Shown: piece after piece, positions 20,065-30,825 of the stretch
Layout: every line of letters begins with the position of its first letter
Position numbering within the stretch: position 1 is the first letter of the stretch
Assembly: GCF_000365145.1 (NCBI RefSeq)
Contig: NW_008481810.1
Coordinates: 2,046,001-2,110,000 of the forward strand
DNA from: Cyphellophora europaea CBS 101466
Lineage: Eukaryota > Ascomycota > Eurotiomycetes > Chaetothyriales > Cyphellophoraceae
Reading direction: 5' to 3'
DNA: 64,000 nucleotides
Position numbers and translations under genes: made by a program
The notes under the pieces: generated by a model
Told to the model about the DNA's origin: nothing
The model's input: the letters and a program-made list of their open reading frames with translations, nothing else
The model's database searches: none

Positions 20065-21813
20065 ATGAATCGCTTACCGAGCCGCAATAGCAACAATCTC
20101 AGCACAGCCCCGATTCATGGCCGAAGCTCTATCCAGTCTGCTTCTCAGCAACCATGGGCTTACAGCACCCAAACTGAACCGAGAGATGATGAGGAAGACG
20201 CAATCGGGGAGAGTGATGATGCTGGTGGACCAAGTAGCGCGCAGAACTCGACAAAGCAAGAAGGTCAAGGTACTGGCTCCACGGCCGGGACAGCTCCTAA
20301 GCGAAAACGACCGCTTAAGCTGACTGCTTCGCAACGCGAGAGGAAACGCGCCATTGACCGTGAGGCGCAGCGTAGCATTCGAATAAAGACCAAAAATTAT
20401 ATCGCCCATCTCGAATCCCTGGTCAAAGCCATGGAGCAGAATGACGCCGGCGGTCCAGATGGAGAGAACCATCAAACACGAGAACTAATGAACCAGCTAC
20501 GCCAAAGCCAGGAAGAGGTACGGCGCTTACGAGAAGCCATGCTAGGAGTGCAGCGGGTGTTGGGTGGCGCACTAGGAGACTCTTTCAAGCTGGCCAGCAG
20601 CGGCGAAGCTCAGGAACAGAGGCAGCTGTCTTCCTCGGCTTCTCCACCATCGGGCAGCGAGCAGCCTCCAACTCTCGGTCGCAGCTTCAGTGCTTCAAGG
20701 CAGCCCAATACCGATGCAAGTGCCCCCTTCTGGCTCCCGTCTGCAGACAGCACACAACCGTCCACCTCGACGGCCGTGGCATCGAGTCACACGAGCCCGC
20801 CAGGTATGCATCCTGCGCGGCCCGCCAAGGATCCCTCGCAGCGATTCGAAGGTGAGATGTTCTACTACGCCGAATATCACCTGTCACGGGTCTACAACTC
20901 CCCTGGTCCTGGCGCTTTCTCTAACCGCCCTTTCGACGAAGATATTATCGTGCGTGCTGTGGTCGAAGGGTGGGCCGCGGTGGAAGAGCGTCACCACCTC
21001 GACCTCGGGTGGCAGGTCCTGCAGGAGATCGACCAGGTCATCTTTGGCGACTGTGGCGTTGTCGAGCGTATGGCTGCGTTGCGGCTCCTACGCATGAAGT
21101 TACTACATACCGCAAACATCAAGGCCGGCAGTTCCATCCCCCCACCGCAGGACATCCCGCAATATATGACCAATGAAGTGATTCAGCACGACAACCGCGC
21201 CAACGTGGTGGACAACTTTGTGTGGCCGGGTTTTCGCAAGTTACTCCTTGACACACCGCAACGATACATCACCAACGAACTTAACGAGAGCTTCAGGCAC
21301 AACTTGAAGTTTTTATGGCCGTTCGACGCCGCAGATACATACACCAAAGACCCTGTCACCTCATTGTATTGCTCGACTCCTGAGTTCATGCGGCGCCAAG
21401 CGGATATTCGGTGCTGGACAATGAAGCGGGTGTTCTTCAATGGACATGAGGAGCTATGGGAGACAATTCCTGCATATGAGGCCGACATTCAGAAGTCGTT
21501 GCCGGCACCCCCGCTGAATGTCTCGGTGGGCATGCAAGGGCAGGGCACGGTCATGGTAGACGAGCATGATGTGGACGATGGCGACATAGCTAGTAGCGCA
21601 GGCCCCGGGCCTGCTGTACTGCCAAGCCATGGCCCGTCGTCGTGGGTAGGACATGGCGCCGTACAGTCACTTCCACATGTAAGCCACGGACTACCCATGC
21701 CAGGTTATTGGGCTGGTCCAATGGACCCAGGTATGGGCCAGGGCTTTGCGGCGCCCGGGCATGGCATGCCACCGCCTAGGGGTCCGCAAACCCATCACGG
21801 CTATCCGCCGTGA
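20065..21813 (+). CDS. bZIP transcription factor, fungal AP-1-like with DUF3425-like C-terminus
   Basis: The frame is open from 19969, but that start would be GTG; the first ATG is 20065, giving 582 residues. Residues about 75-125 hold a basic region (RERKRAIDREAQRSIRIKTK) followed by heptad leucines (IAHLESLVKAM and then MNQLRQSQEEVRRLREAML), a fungal bZIP. The basic region has Asp where the usual Asn of the N-x7-R signature would stand (DREAQRSIR), a variant common in this fungal subclass. A long Ser/Pro linker follows, then a conserved C-terminal block (LKFLWPFDAADTY, RCWTMKRVFFNGHEELWETIPAYEADI) of the DUF3425 type usually seen with such bZIPs. The end is Gly/Pro/His-rich. No intron was needed. 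It is a nuclear DNA-binding regulator; targets unknown. Confidence 0.85.
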   Translation: MNRLPSRNSNNLSTAPIHGRSSIQSASQQPWAYSTQTEPRDDEEDAIGESDDAGGPSSAQNSTKQEGQGTGSTAGTAPKRKRPLKLTASQRERKRAIDREAQRSIRIKTKNYIAHLESLVKAMEQNDAGGPDGENHQTRELMNQLRQSQEEVRRLREAMLGVQRVLGGALGDSFKLASSGEAQEQRQLSSSASPPSGSEQPPTLGRSFSASRQPNTDASAPFWLPSADSTQPSTSTAVASSHTSPPGMHPARPAKDPSQRFEGEMFYYAEYHLSRVYNSPGPGAFSNRPFDEDIIVRAVVEGWAAVEERHHLDLGWQVLQEIDQVIFGDCGVVERMAALRLLRMKLLHTANIKAGSSIPPPQDIPQYMTNEVIQHDNRANVVDNFVWPGFRKLLLDTPQRYITNELNESFRHNLKFLWPFDAADTYTKDPVTSLYCSTPEFMRRQADIRCWTMKRVFFNGHEELWETIPAYEADIQKSLPAPPLNVSVGMQGQGTVMVDEHDVDDGDIASSAGPGPAVLPSHGPSSWVGHGAVQSLPHVSHGLPMPGYWAGPMDPGMGQGFAAPGHGMPPPRGPQTHHGYPP

Positions 21814-22309
21814 GCACTGGAGGAACCAGTGAAGGGCAAGTCCAAAACAGCGCGTCGCAGGCTCGACGGCAGACGTGCCCGGAAACAGCCATGCCTTGTC
21901 TTGATGCTCACGAAGGCGACTGGGGTGCAGAGTTTTGGGCTGTTGCCAAAAAGTCTCAGGCCGTGAAATATACATATCACTTAATTCTTTGGTTGCAGCA
22001 CGATGAGATCATTTTTCCTGGCACGCATCTCCCCTCATGTGGTCTTGCGAGCACATGCTAGCTGACTTACATAACTCCAGCTGGACCAGGTCCGACCCCT
22101 CGCTTCACTTTGTTACACGCTCAGTCAGCAGACTGCGGCAAATTTGATTGATGAACAGCGCTGCATGCGACGAGCACACTGTAAGGGAATGAGCTGCGCC
22201 AGCGACCGCCGGCCCCTCCTCTCATAAGCAGCCCCGATACTTCGACTCCCACCTCTCCCTGGCCTCCACAGGTTTCCAACGCTCAACCTTACCAACGCGA
22301 CACGGTAAC
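21814..22309. other. Intergenic spacer
   Basis: These 496 bp hold the bZIP gene 3' region and the promoter of the next gene, including a C/T-rich stretch just before the next start codon (about 22210-22300). No gene seen. Confidence 0.6.
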
Positions 22310-25300
22310 ATGCCCCTCTTTCACCACAAATCTACCAGCGATAAATCCTCTGACGGCGGCGCCGAACCCGAATCTAAGCACACTAGTCTTCTCCGCCGCC
22401 TCTCAAGCTCGAGCCGCAAATCCTCGAGTCAAAGCATTGTGAGCGACCATTCTCGTAGAAAGTACGCCAAACCTTGTCCTTCTTACATGATTCTATAGGA
22501 AAAGCATGGCGACGGCGAATCAGCGAAGCCGGCGGATCCGCCGCCACATAGTGTGGTTGCCTCGTCGGGAAAGGTACAGACAGGGTGGACGCCTTGTTCC
22601 CTACTGGGGCATGGCATGCTGGAACGTACATGCTGACATGGGTATTAGAGCACCTCGGGTGATGCTGCATTGGCAACAAAGACTCCGACTGGCGAGAGTA
22701 CCCCTTCCTCCGAGCAACAGCAACAACGCTCGTCTAGGTCAGGAGAGCGACAGTCAGATCCGAACAAGTCCTCTAGCTCGCATTCACGCCACCAGTCATC
22801 CTCGAGACCACCTTCCGACAACGGCAACCTTACCATGAGCGAGGCAACCGCCCGTCCTGTTGACTCTGACGCCCTCTCCAGAGATGACGTCCAGACTCTA
22901 TTCCATGGAGCACCGCATGTATTTGGCCCTCCCCTTGTCTACCGGTAGCTGTGTCCAGGCCACTGACGGCGCTTCTACTATAGTTCTTGCTAGAGAAAGG
23001 TCGTCGCGGCCGGTTTTTCCCACAAGCCTTCTTCCCCTATTCTTCACCACTCGACATTACAGACCTCCAGGACCGTCGATACCTCAAGCACGAATCCTTT
23101 GCCCTATTCACCCTCCACTCGCACCTCCCCGTTCCACACGAGGCCGCCTGGAAGCCTGGTGCCCCAGTACCAACTGGTGGACTCCTTCCATCATCCTCCA
23201 CCCTCGCCGCGCCGCCGTCTCCCTCGCCCTTGTCAGCCACCAGCACACCCGCTACCGAAGCCCCTCCATCTCCAAGTCCAGCAACACCAACCTCTTCTCT
23301 GGTATCCTCCTCGCTCCCCACAGGTGCCGTAACCCGCACTACAAGTACCTCCAGCGCCGCCTCGACTCTCGCCGGCGTCGCTCGTCTCGCAACCAACAGG
23401 CGGCCCATGTTCGACCTCGGCATCTACGAGCGCCCCAACATGCTCTCGCTCCACGGCATCGAGCGCGGCACCTTCGGCATGCGCGCCTTCCTCGAGCGGC
23501 CGGTCGCCGACGGCCTCGTCGACGAGAAACACGAGCACTCATCGTCTGACCCCGAGCCGACAAACACGACTTGTGAAGCGGGCAAGAACTCGGCGTCGCT
23601 GACGGAACACTTGTCTACGTCCGAGGCGCTCAAGGCTCTCGCGCACGACGAAGGCTCCGTGCACGTGGGCAAGCATGCGCCGCCGATCGACCGGGTGGCG
23701 CTCCTGCGCGACGGGCCCAAGGCGTGGAAGCGCGTGGGCGTCCGCGACATGTCGCTGCGCACCGTCACGGAACGGTTGGAGCTCATCAGCAAGTTGCGGG
23801 ACGACGTGGTGAAACGGGGCTGGCGGTACACGGTGCTGCAGGTGTGGACGGAGGAGGAGATGGGGGACTGGCTTTTTGGTGAGTTGCTTTATCCGCCGGA
23901 AAAGAGGGCGGGGAGAGGAGGGGGTGGTGGTGTGGAGGCCGGCAGTAAAGGGCATGAGCTGAAGGTGCAGATTGAGGCGCTGGTCAAGGTATTGACAACG
24001 AGGGGCGCGTGGTTGGACTTCAGTCTGCCGAGGGAGAGGCTGTTGTTCAGCCAGAATTTGTACGCGAAGGAGGCGGCGAGTGATGGAAGCGGCGTGGATG
24101 CGATGGGTTTGAGGCCCGAGATCAAGAGGAGATGGGGCCTGATTCAGCTGTTGTTGTCGGTGGAACTGGTGTTGAGGTTGGACGCGGCCTTGAGGCTGGG
24201 CGTTGCGAGTCACAGTGAGAAGGTGGAAGTCAGCAGTGTGGAGATCCACCATTTCAACCGGTTGAGGAACCTGAAGGTTGATTGGGACTTCGTGGTGGCG
24301 AGGAGATGGTTGGATCTGTGCTATGTGAGGAAAGTGCCCAAGAATGAGGTCGGCGGTGCGCCGCCGGCGGTGGAGACGCCAGCGGACGCGTCGCCGCCCC
24401 CCAAAAGTCACCACGGGCAGAAGGAGGGGGGCTTCTTTGGGAGGTTCAAGGAGACGTTGCACATTCGAGACAAAGAGAAGGAGGAGGATAGCTGGCCGTA
24501 CGACTGCGCGGTGCTGCCTCGGCAGCCGAGCGTCATGGCCGACGGGCTTCTACGCTTTGCGGAGGACATTGGCTGGGACGCCGACGCGGTAGAGCATATA
24601 AGGAGACAACTAGCGGAGAAGTTGTGTGACAAGACGCTGGAGCAGAGGGAGGAGATGCTCGCTCGTGGGACCGAGGCGCTCGACCACCCTCACGTCGCGC
24701 AACACCACAAGGACAAGAGCAAGGTGGAGCTCAAGGCCGCGGGAGAGCATACCCTGGGCGGGCCGTTGACTCATACGTGGCTAGGGGGTTTGATCATACC
24801 GGGCTACTTCGCGTGCGATTTGCTCATGTGCGCGCTACTGGAGAGTGATACCAAGCAAATGGCGGTGGAGAAACTGGGTAACATGGCACATCCCAGATCT
24901 GGGTTCGTCCTCAACAGCAGAAGCTGGTGGAGCAAATTGTGCGTCGTGGGGGTGGTCCTCGCTGACGCGGACAATGCGGTGGAAAGAATGGGCTGGATCG
25001 GTCTACCGACGCCGCTGAGCCCGCACGATCATGAGACAGGGCAGGCTTTGGGCGATGGATGGTGGTTGATAGTGTCTAAGGATGTGCCGAGATTGAGGAA
25101 TGGCGAACGCATCCTCGATGGAGACGATATGGCCAAAGAGAGCAGTACGTTGGGAGTTGGGAAAGGCCACATCATGGCGAGCGAGTTTGGCATGCTCACC
25201 GACCATGCTTTCAACGGCATGGAGAGGATGGAGGTGACAAACCTGCGGTTGATTCTGAAGTGGCTGCCGCAGCCGCAGCAGCAGCAGCCGGGCGACCGTG

Positions 25301-25818
25301 ACCAGCCATACGAGGCAGCCGTCAGTGCGAGCGTGGCGCGCGAAGGCGCAGGTGAGCATGCTCGGAAGCACAAGCTGCTGCCGCTGAGATATAGTGTGCG
25401 CTTCGTTGGGGGCCATCCGTGCCGACCTCCTCACGGGCACGCGAAGCAAGCGAAGCAAGCCTCACCACAGGACTCGGGCGACAAGTTACAACCTCTGGCG
25501 GCGCCCAAGCACCTGGAGCACCTTCCGGCGCACCCACTGCACAAGTCATACAAGTACTCACTACGTTCGATCGAAGAGGTCATCGATCTGGGTCCCGGCG
25601 ACGAGCTCACGCTGCCCAACCCCACGGACAAGGAGGCGAGCCCGGTATGGGTGATTGATGCCCGAGGAGGCTGGCAACGGGAAACTTTGGTGAGGGCCTG
25701 GTGTGCGAGTGTTGGGAGGCACGCTATCGTTAGCCGGGTGGGAGTAGGATGCATTGCTTGTGCTGTCAGAGAGGCGCGTGCACTCGAGATTGGTGTCATT
25801 ATCAGGGTTGAAGCATGA
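22310..25818 (+). CDS. Large conserved-looking protein of unknown function, 4 exons
   Basis: I reconstruct exons 22310-22438, 22499-22573, 22649-22918 and 22984-25818. All introns (60, 75 and 65 nt) have GT-AG ends and fall on codon boundaries, giving 1102 residues. The key choice is the last donor at 22919 (CAT|GTATTT): it joins LFHGAPH to FLLEKGRRGRFFPQAFFPY, an uninterrupted globular segment. The first 150 residues are Ser-rich and disordered; a Pro/Ser/Thr linker lies about 220-290; the rest alternates helical globular blocks (TVTERLELISKLRDDVVKRGW; RRWGLIQLLLSVELVLRLD; HTWLGGLIIPGYFACDLLM) with linkers. I recognise no catalytic motif, signal peptide or clear membrane helix. The last exon is visibly richer in G and C than its surroundings. 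The arrangement looks like a fungus-restricted protein; function unknown. Confidence 0.75.
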
Positions 25819-28800
25819 GGCTGCTGCGTCTGATCATCGGACTGCTTGAGGGCTAGTATGCAAGATGATCTGGCGCACGGGATCAGCGGTGAGGCAGAGG
25901 TGTGCAGAGAGCGTACTGAAGGGAGTACTTCGCATGTGGAATGCCAATTGCCTTGTTTCTGCAAGCCTCGATTCCCCGTGACATGCGAATTTGGCCCCTG
26001 CGCAGTGTGCAGTTGGAGGCCTGGCGACTACTGTATCGATGGTTCCGTGATGTAAGAATAGTGTCTGCCTATGCTGAGGAGGGATCTGCATCTGGCACGT
26101 TAGACAGAACGCGTCGATCTGGGAAAAGAGCATCACGTTTTCTAACAGATGAGGCGTGGAGCTGGACTGGTCGAGGCCCAGGGGCGCGATCCGGTCAATT
26201 ACACCCTGACGGACGATCATCATCGGACCACACCTGGGACATGCTCCGTACTCGTGAAGCCGAACAAAGATCCACACAGTGACAAGGTGGCGCGTGCAAG
26301 ATGTTGCGCGAGTTCCAAGGAGGTAGTGGCCTGGAGCACTGGGGTTCGATGTGCTAGGTGGCAACTACTCCTTCTGAGGGGAGGGGCCCCCAAGGTTTGG
26401 GGGGCATACGCAGGAAGCGATTGGACCGATGGATACTGTTGCAAAAGGTCCAGCGGATTGGTGTGGAAAACTTAGACACAATAGCCGGCATGGTCAATCG
26501 TGGGGCATCCAAGGAGTCGGTAGTACCGCCAGAAGAACGGTTGTTGCTTGCAGATATCGATGATGGTGAGGCGTTGGCTGAAGCCTGAGAAAGAGGGGGT
26601 TCCGGGGGCTGATCTGCGGCAAGATCGACATTGACTTACCGGAAGAGACAATGTGGTCCGATCTCTTTCAGCTGCGGTGGTGCCTAGGCATAAAATAGTG
26701 TAGAGAATGGCATAAAAGTCACAAAGAACAGCCTCTGGTCGCGGCGTGCTGTAGCGAGACTGGTGATGATGATGGTGGTGGCAAGCATTGATTGATGGGT
26801 TACACGCGAAACGCGACGGGGACGGTATTCTGTTTTGGCTTCGGATAATTATTTCCGGGGGCTATAGCTTGGACCCCCGAGATCTCCAGCACGTGCGGCA
26901 AGCATAAGCATATCGCCTAGGCTGCCTGGTACAAACTGTCGGCCTGACATTGTTCGTGATCGGGGAAAATATCAGCTGGAACTTCTGACATTGATGGCGC
27001 AGATTTACTTTCTTTGCTTCACATCGTTGCTTCCCTAACCCCCTCTGCGATTGACGCCTTGGGTTACGACAGAGATGATCTCTGGTGTCCACCGCCAGGG
27101 GCACTAGTCTTGTTTGCCAGGGACTGAGGCCTCACGTAACCAGAGGCTTCACGCTCGCATCTCGGCTGCTGGACCTTTCAACCGGCTCGGCGTATCCCCG
27201 ATATTATTTTTATACAAGCCAGGCTTTCTCGGTTACTGGGCACTTGGTAAGCGCCAGAGTACGGTACGGAGTACGGAGTAGGTATCGGTTACGAACGGAC
27301 ATGGACAGATGGTTGGTCAAGAGAGTGGATAGGCGCCAGAGGTTGCATTCCTATCACTACATGCATGCCTAGTGCTGGCAGCTCCCCTGCGTGGGCACCC
27401 AGGCCAAGCTGCACCATGCTAACAATATAGCTGTGCATTCTGCAGGTTGACTAAAGTCGGCATGCTGTTTGTCCACTACCATGTATTTACCGTTGTGATG
27501 GGTCCACCAGTCCATCCTGGCATTGTTCAGGACCCTGGGTTCCTGGCATCTCTTCTCTGTTGAGAGTACATACTCCATGCAGCCATGCAGCCTGCGGTCG
27601 GCAGGTTGCTTTCCATAGCAGAATTGGCTGCCCTTATTTCGCGAAAGTACATTTTAACCTCCCCCCGAGCACTTCCTAGAAGGTTTTCCAAGACCAGCCT
27701 TCCCTTCTTCACTTCCAATCAGCTACCATCTACCGGACGCTGGCGCTGCAGATCCTTGCATCGACTGCCAGATAGCCCAGGTTTCAAGCCAGACCCGCCA
27801 ATGTCCCAAGGTTCAGCCGAACGCATGGAGCTCGATGTCTTCGGCCATCCTGTCCAGTCTCGACCATACAGCAGCGCCCTGACTGGACGGCCTAGCCCTC
27901 CGAACAAACGTGCACGTGCAAAGGCACGCGTACGCCCAAACCTCAGGCTTAGGCCCCGTCCTAGGATCTCTGACCTTGCTGCAGGGCCGATGCAAGATCA
28001 ATTGTCATCGTGTCTCTGAAGGGCAAAATGGCTGCGGTTACACACCGCATTGTCGGGTTTCTGGCGATGAGACTAACATGCCCGTTGAATGCAACTATCG
28101 GCTTTCCATGACCCGCTCCGTTGCTTCTCATGTTCCCAGAGTTACTCGGAGAGAGCTAGCCGAGAACTGCACGGGTACTGATGAGCAGAGGCCAGATTCC
28201 ATGTGCTTTGACTTTCGGAGGGGGTCGTTGTTCGCGTCTTCCAAGGGCCGATCGTATGCTATCGAACAGGCTCCGACCAATGAACACCGCGTATACCCGA
28301 TGATATCTTCACACGGCGAACCCTGCCTGGTCAGAGCTTAAGTCGAGTGCACCGCAGCAGATCTGCTACTACTGATGGTTTCCCGGCTCCAGCTTGAACG
28401 TCGTTCTCGCTAGATGCCACGCATGTGGGTTTCCGGACGAGTCCTGGCTTCTACCCTTCAATTTAGCGCCTCAGTGACGGTATGGTACTAGGCTCGTCCC
28501 CCCTTGTCGCCAACTTGCAGTGACTAACCAGGTGGGCGGCCCCAATTCGTGGACTGATGACGGTTCCACCACTGTATATGCTTCATTCGCAAACACTAGA
28601 ACCAGCAGGTCCAAATAGCCCTAACTGCTTCCATCCAACCAGGCCATCTCCGATCTGCTGTGACCCAAGCTCTTCCCAAGGCTGGCCCCATCATGGTGGC
28701 TGTGGACACCGGACAGATCTCCCTGAGCACACCCTGCACAGGTGATTGCTTTGGACTTAAGCCTGTCTGGGCCCGAGGTGTTGGTTAACCATTTGCGCCA

Positions 28801-29458
28801 CTGTGCCTGGGGGGTATCATGCAAAGATGGGGCATACAGTGCTTGCCCAACAGCATCTAGCGAATTGTGTGCCAGGGTCCCCGTCCATAGTTTTTGATTC
28901 CGACATTTTTTGGGACCCTACATATGCCAGCACTCGGGGAAACATGGCGCCATCTCCTGCTCTTATTCCTTCTCCTTCAACCTCCGTTGACCTTGTGCGA
29001 TTGCCGACTGCAATCGACCGCCACATCTGTTCACCATTGCGCAGCATTCAAAGGACTGATCTCACTTCACGCCTCTGACCGCTCAGACCCTTGTTCTCGT
29101 CGCCACTCAGTACACATTATTCGCCGCCGGAAATTGAGCGCCTGGCGCCTCCCCCCCGAGGGTCGTTCATCAGAAGACGCTGCAGATAAAGGATCTTGCG
29201 AGGCGTCGCACCTGCTGCCGGTGCTCCATTGACGTTGACGTTTCTCTTATTGCCGAGAAACACCTCCTGCCGCAAGGCCAGCATCGCGACGATTAGCTAT
29301 TTCACATTGCTCTGGTATCGCTGGCTATACTATTGCGATAAGGCTGGTGTACGGCGAGGGCAGACTATGGCATTGCCCATTTGATGGCGCAGAATGTCTG
29401 TCCGCAAGGCTGCTCTTTTCATCCATACATCGAGCTCACCAGTTGATCAAGAGCCATC
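25819..29458. other. Gene-poor region, 3.6 kb
   Basis: No frame in this stretch has a recognisable domain, and the longest ones (27585-28019 plus, 25834-26364 minus) look like chance openings. It contains a doubled TACGGAGTA motif (27265-27280). The right end must include the promoter of the Zn2Cys6 gene. Non-coding RNA or a decayed element cannot be ruled out by eye. Confidence 0.5.
27265..27280 (+). repeat. Overlapping double TACGGAGTA motif
   Basis: TACGGAGTA occurs at 27265-27273 and again at 27272-27280, sharing two bases. Single copies on either strand are at 15427-15435, 32929-32937 and 41295-41303, all in spacers. Confidence 0.8.
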
Positions 29459-30825
29459 ATGGGTTACAATCTTCCCCACAGCGAGATAGGCTCCTTATCT
29501 GAGCACGTCCTTATGTCTAATGTAATGGAGCCAGAGATGGTGATGCCGGATTCTGACGAAGACACTCCGGGGTCGCCTTCGACACCTGGAAGCAAGCGAA
29601 GATCCGCCGCGGGCGGGCCAGGGATCTTGAAAAGAGCCGTATCATCACCCAATGTTCGTGACTCGGGTGGTGATGGTATGGTCATGAGCGCCGCGGACAA
29701 GAAGCGAAACAAGCTCGGCTACCACCGGACTGCCGTTGCATGTGGTACGCAGTCCAAGTTCAAGCTCTGTCTCCGAAGGTATTGGCTGACAACAGTCTAG
29801 GACATTGCAGGAGACGCAAGATACGATGCATTGCGGCTCTTGACGACACAACAGGCCGATGCCAGAATTGCATTCGCCTGAAGAAAGAGTGTCATTTCTT
29901 TCCCGTGGACCAACATAATGCTCCTGCTGGACGCCGAGGGAGGTCAGGTTCGAAGGTCGAGGGTTCCCAACCTGAGGAAGACACCAGAGCCTCGTCGCCC
30001 GAATCAGGCGTACCTTCCACTCTCAAAAGCTCGTCGCTCGACGAACAATTAAGTCATACGAACGGACACGGCGGTACGCCAATATCACCTGAAGAACATG
30101 CCGCTCACCACCATTTAAGTACGTCAATCTCATGTGCCGAGCGTCTCGCTAACGTTACATTTCTAGACTACCCTCATGCACACGAATACGACGCCGTGGG
30201 ATCGAACCTCGAACCATCTCGCAGTCTACCACACCTTTCGGCACCTCCACCTCTGTTCCGACCGAGCCCTTATTATGCCACGAACGAGACTCACGGCCTA
30301 CACAATCCCTACCCAACTACGTATGGGCCGTCGATGTTGAGCTCGACGCTGACCTCATCGTCGCCATCAGCAATGTTCTCGCCGCAGCAGCGCCCTGGCT
30401 CGGGTGTTGATCTCGCCTGGTCCGGTCAAGTGGGAGGCAGGTCTATCTCTGCTGCAGATCCGGATGAGACCTATGCCGCTTTTCCGGGGCATCGAGCATA
30501 CTCTTATCCTAGCATAGATCGAAATCTGGGTACGCCACACGATATCTCACTTTCTAGTGCGCCCAACGCCCATGCGTACCCGATGAGCACCGAATATCAG
30601 CAGCAGGGTGCTGGCCGGGAGTACACGGATCCATCGCAATTTGCAAATATGGGCTGGCTGCCTCATCCCGCAGCTCGAGGATCACAGATGTCTCCAGTGA
30701 CCACAGCGGGCTATCCACAATCCTGGTACACTGCACCCCTACCTTATGTCCGTGAAGAAGAAGATCCGTCACAAGCATCACAGATGCAGGGACATAGCCA
30801 CCAGTCATACCATCTAGGGCGATAA
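29459..30825 (+). CDS. Zn(II)2Cys6 transcription factor, 3 exons
   Basis: Exons are 29459-29744, 29801-30118 and 30167-30825, giving 420 residues. Intron 1 (56 nt) splits the zinc cluster after its first Cys and its removal produces ACGHCRRRKIRC; the cysteines are 95, 98, 105, 116, 119 and 126, a C-x2-C-x6-C-x10-C-x2-C-x6-C binuclear cluster. Intron 2 (48 nt, GTACGT donor, GCTAAC branch, TTCTAG acceptor) is a multiple of three without a stop, so the frame is open through it as well. The segment before the cluster (KKRNKLGYHRTAVAC) and after it (IRLKKECHFFPVDQ) is the same as in a well-conserved group of short ascomycete C6 proteins. The remainder is Ser/Pro/Tyr-rich with no middle-homology domain. 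Nuclear regulator; targets unknown. Confidence 0.88.

Noticed and set aside
23539..24462. 307-codon open frame on the minus strand inside the unknown four-exon gene
   Set aside because: It is antisense to a long G/C-rich exon; strong codon bias on the coding strand opens the opposite frame. Its composition (Arg, Gln, His, Pro-rich, no pattern) is that of a shadow frame.
27585..28019. 144-codon plus frame in the 3.6 kb gene-poor region
   Set aside because: Arg/Pro-rich chance-like composition, no domain, no supporting splice pattern.
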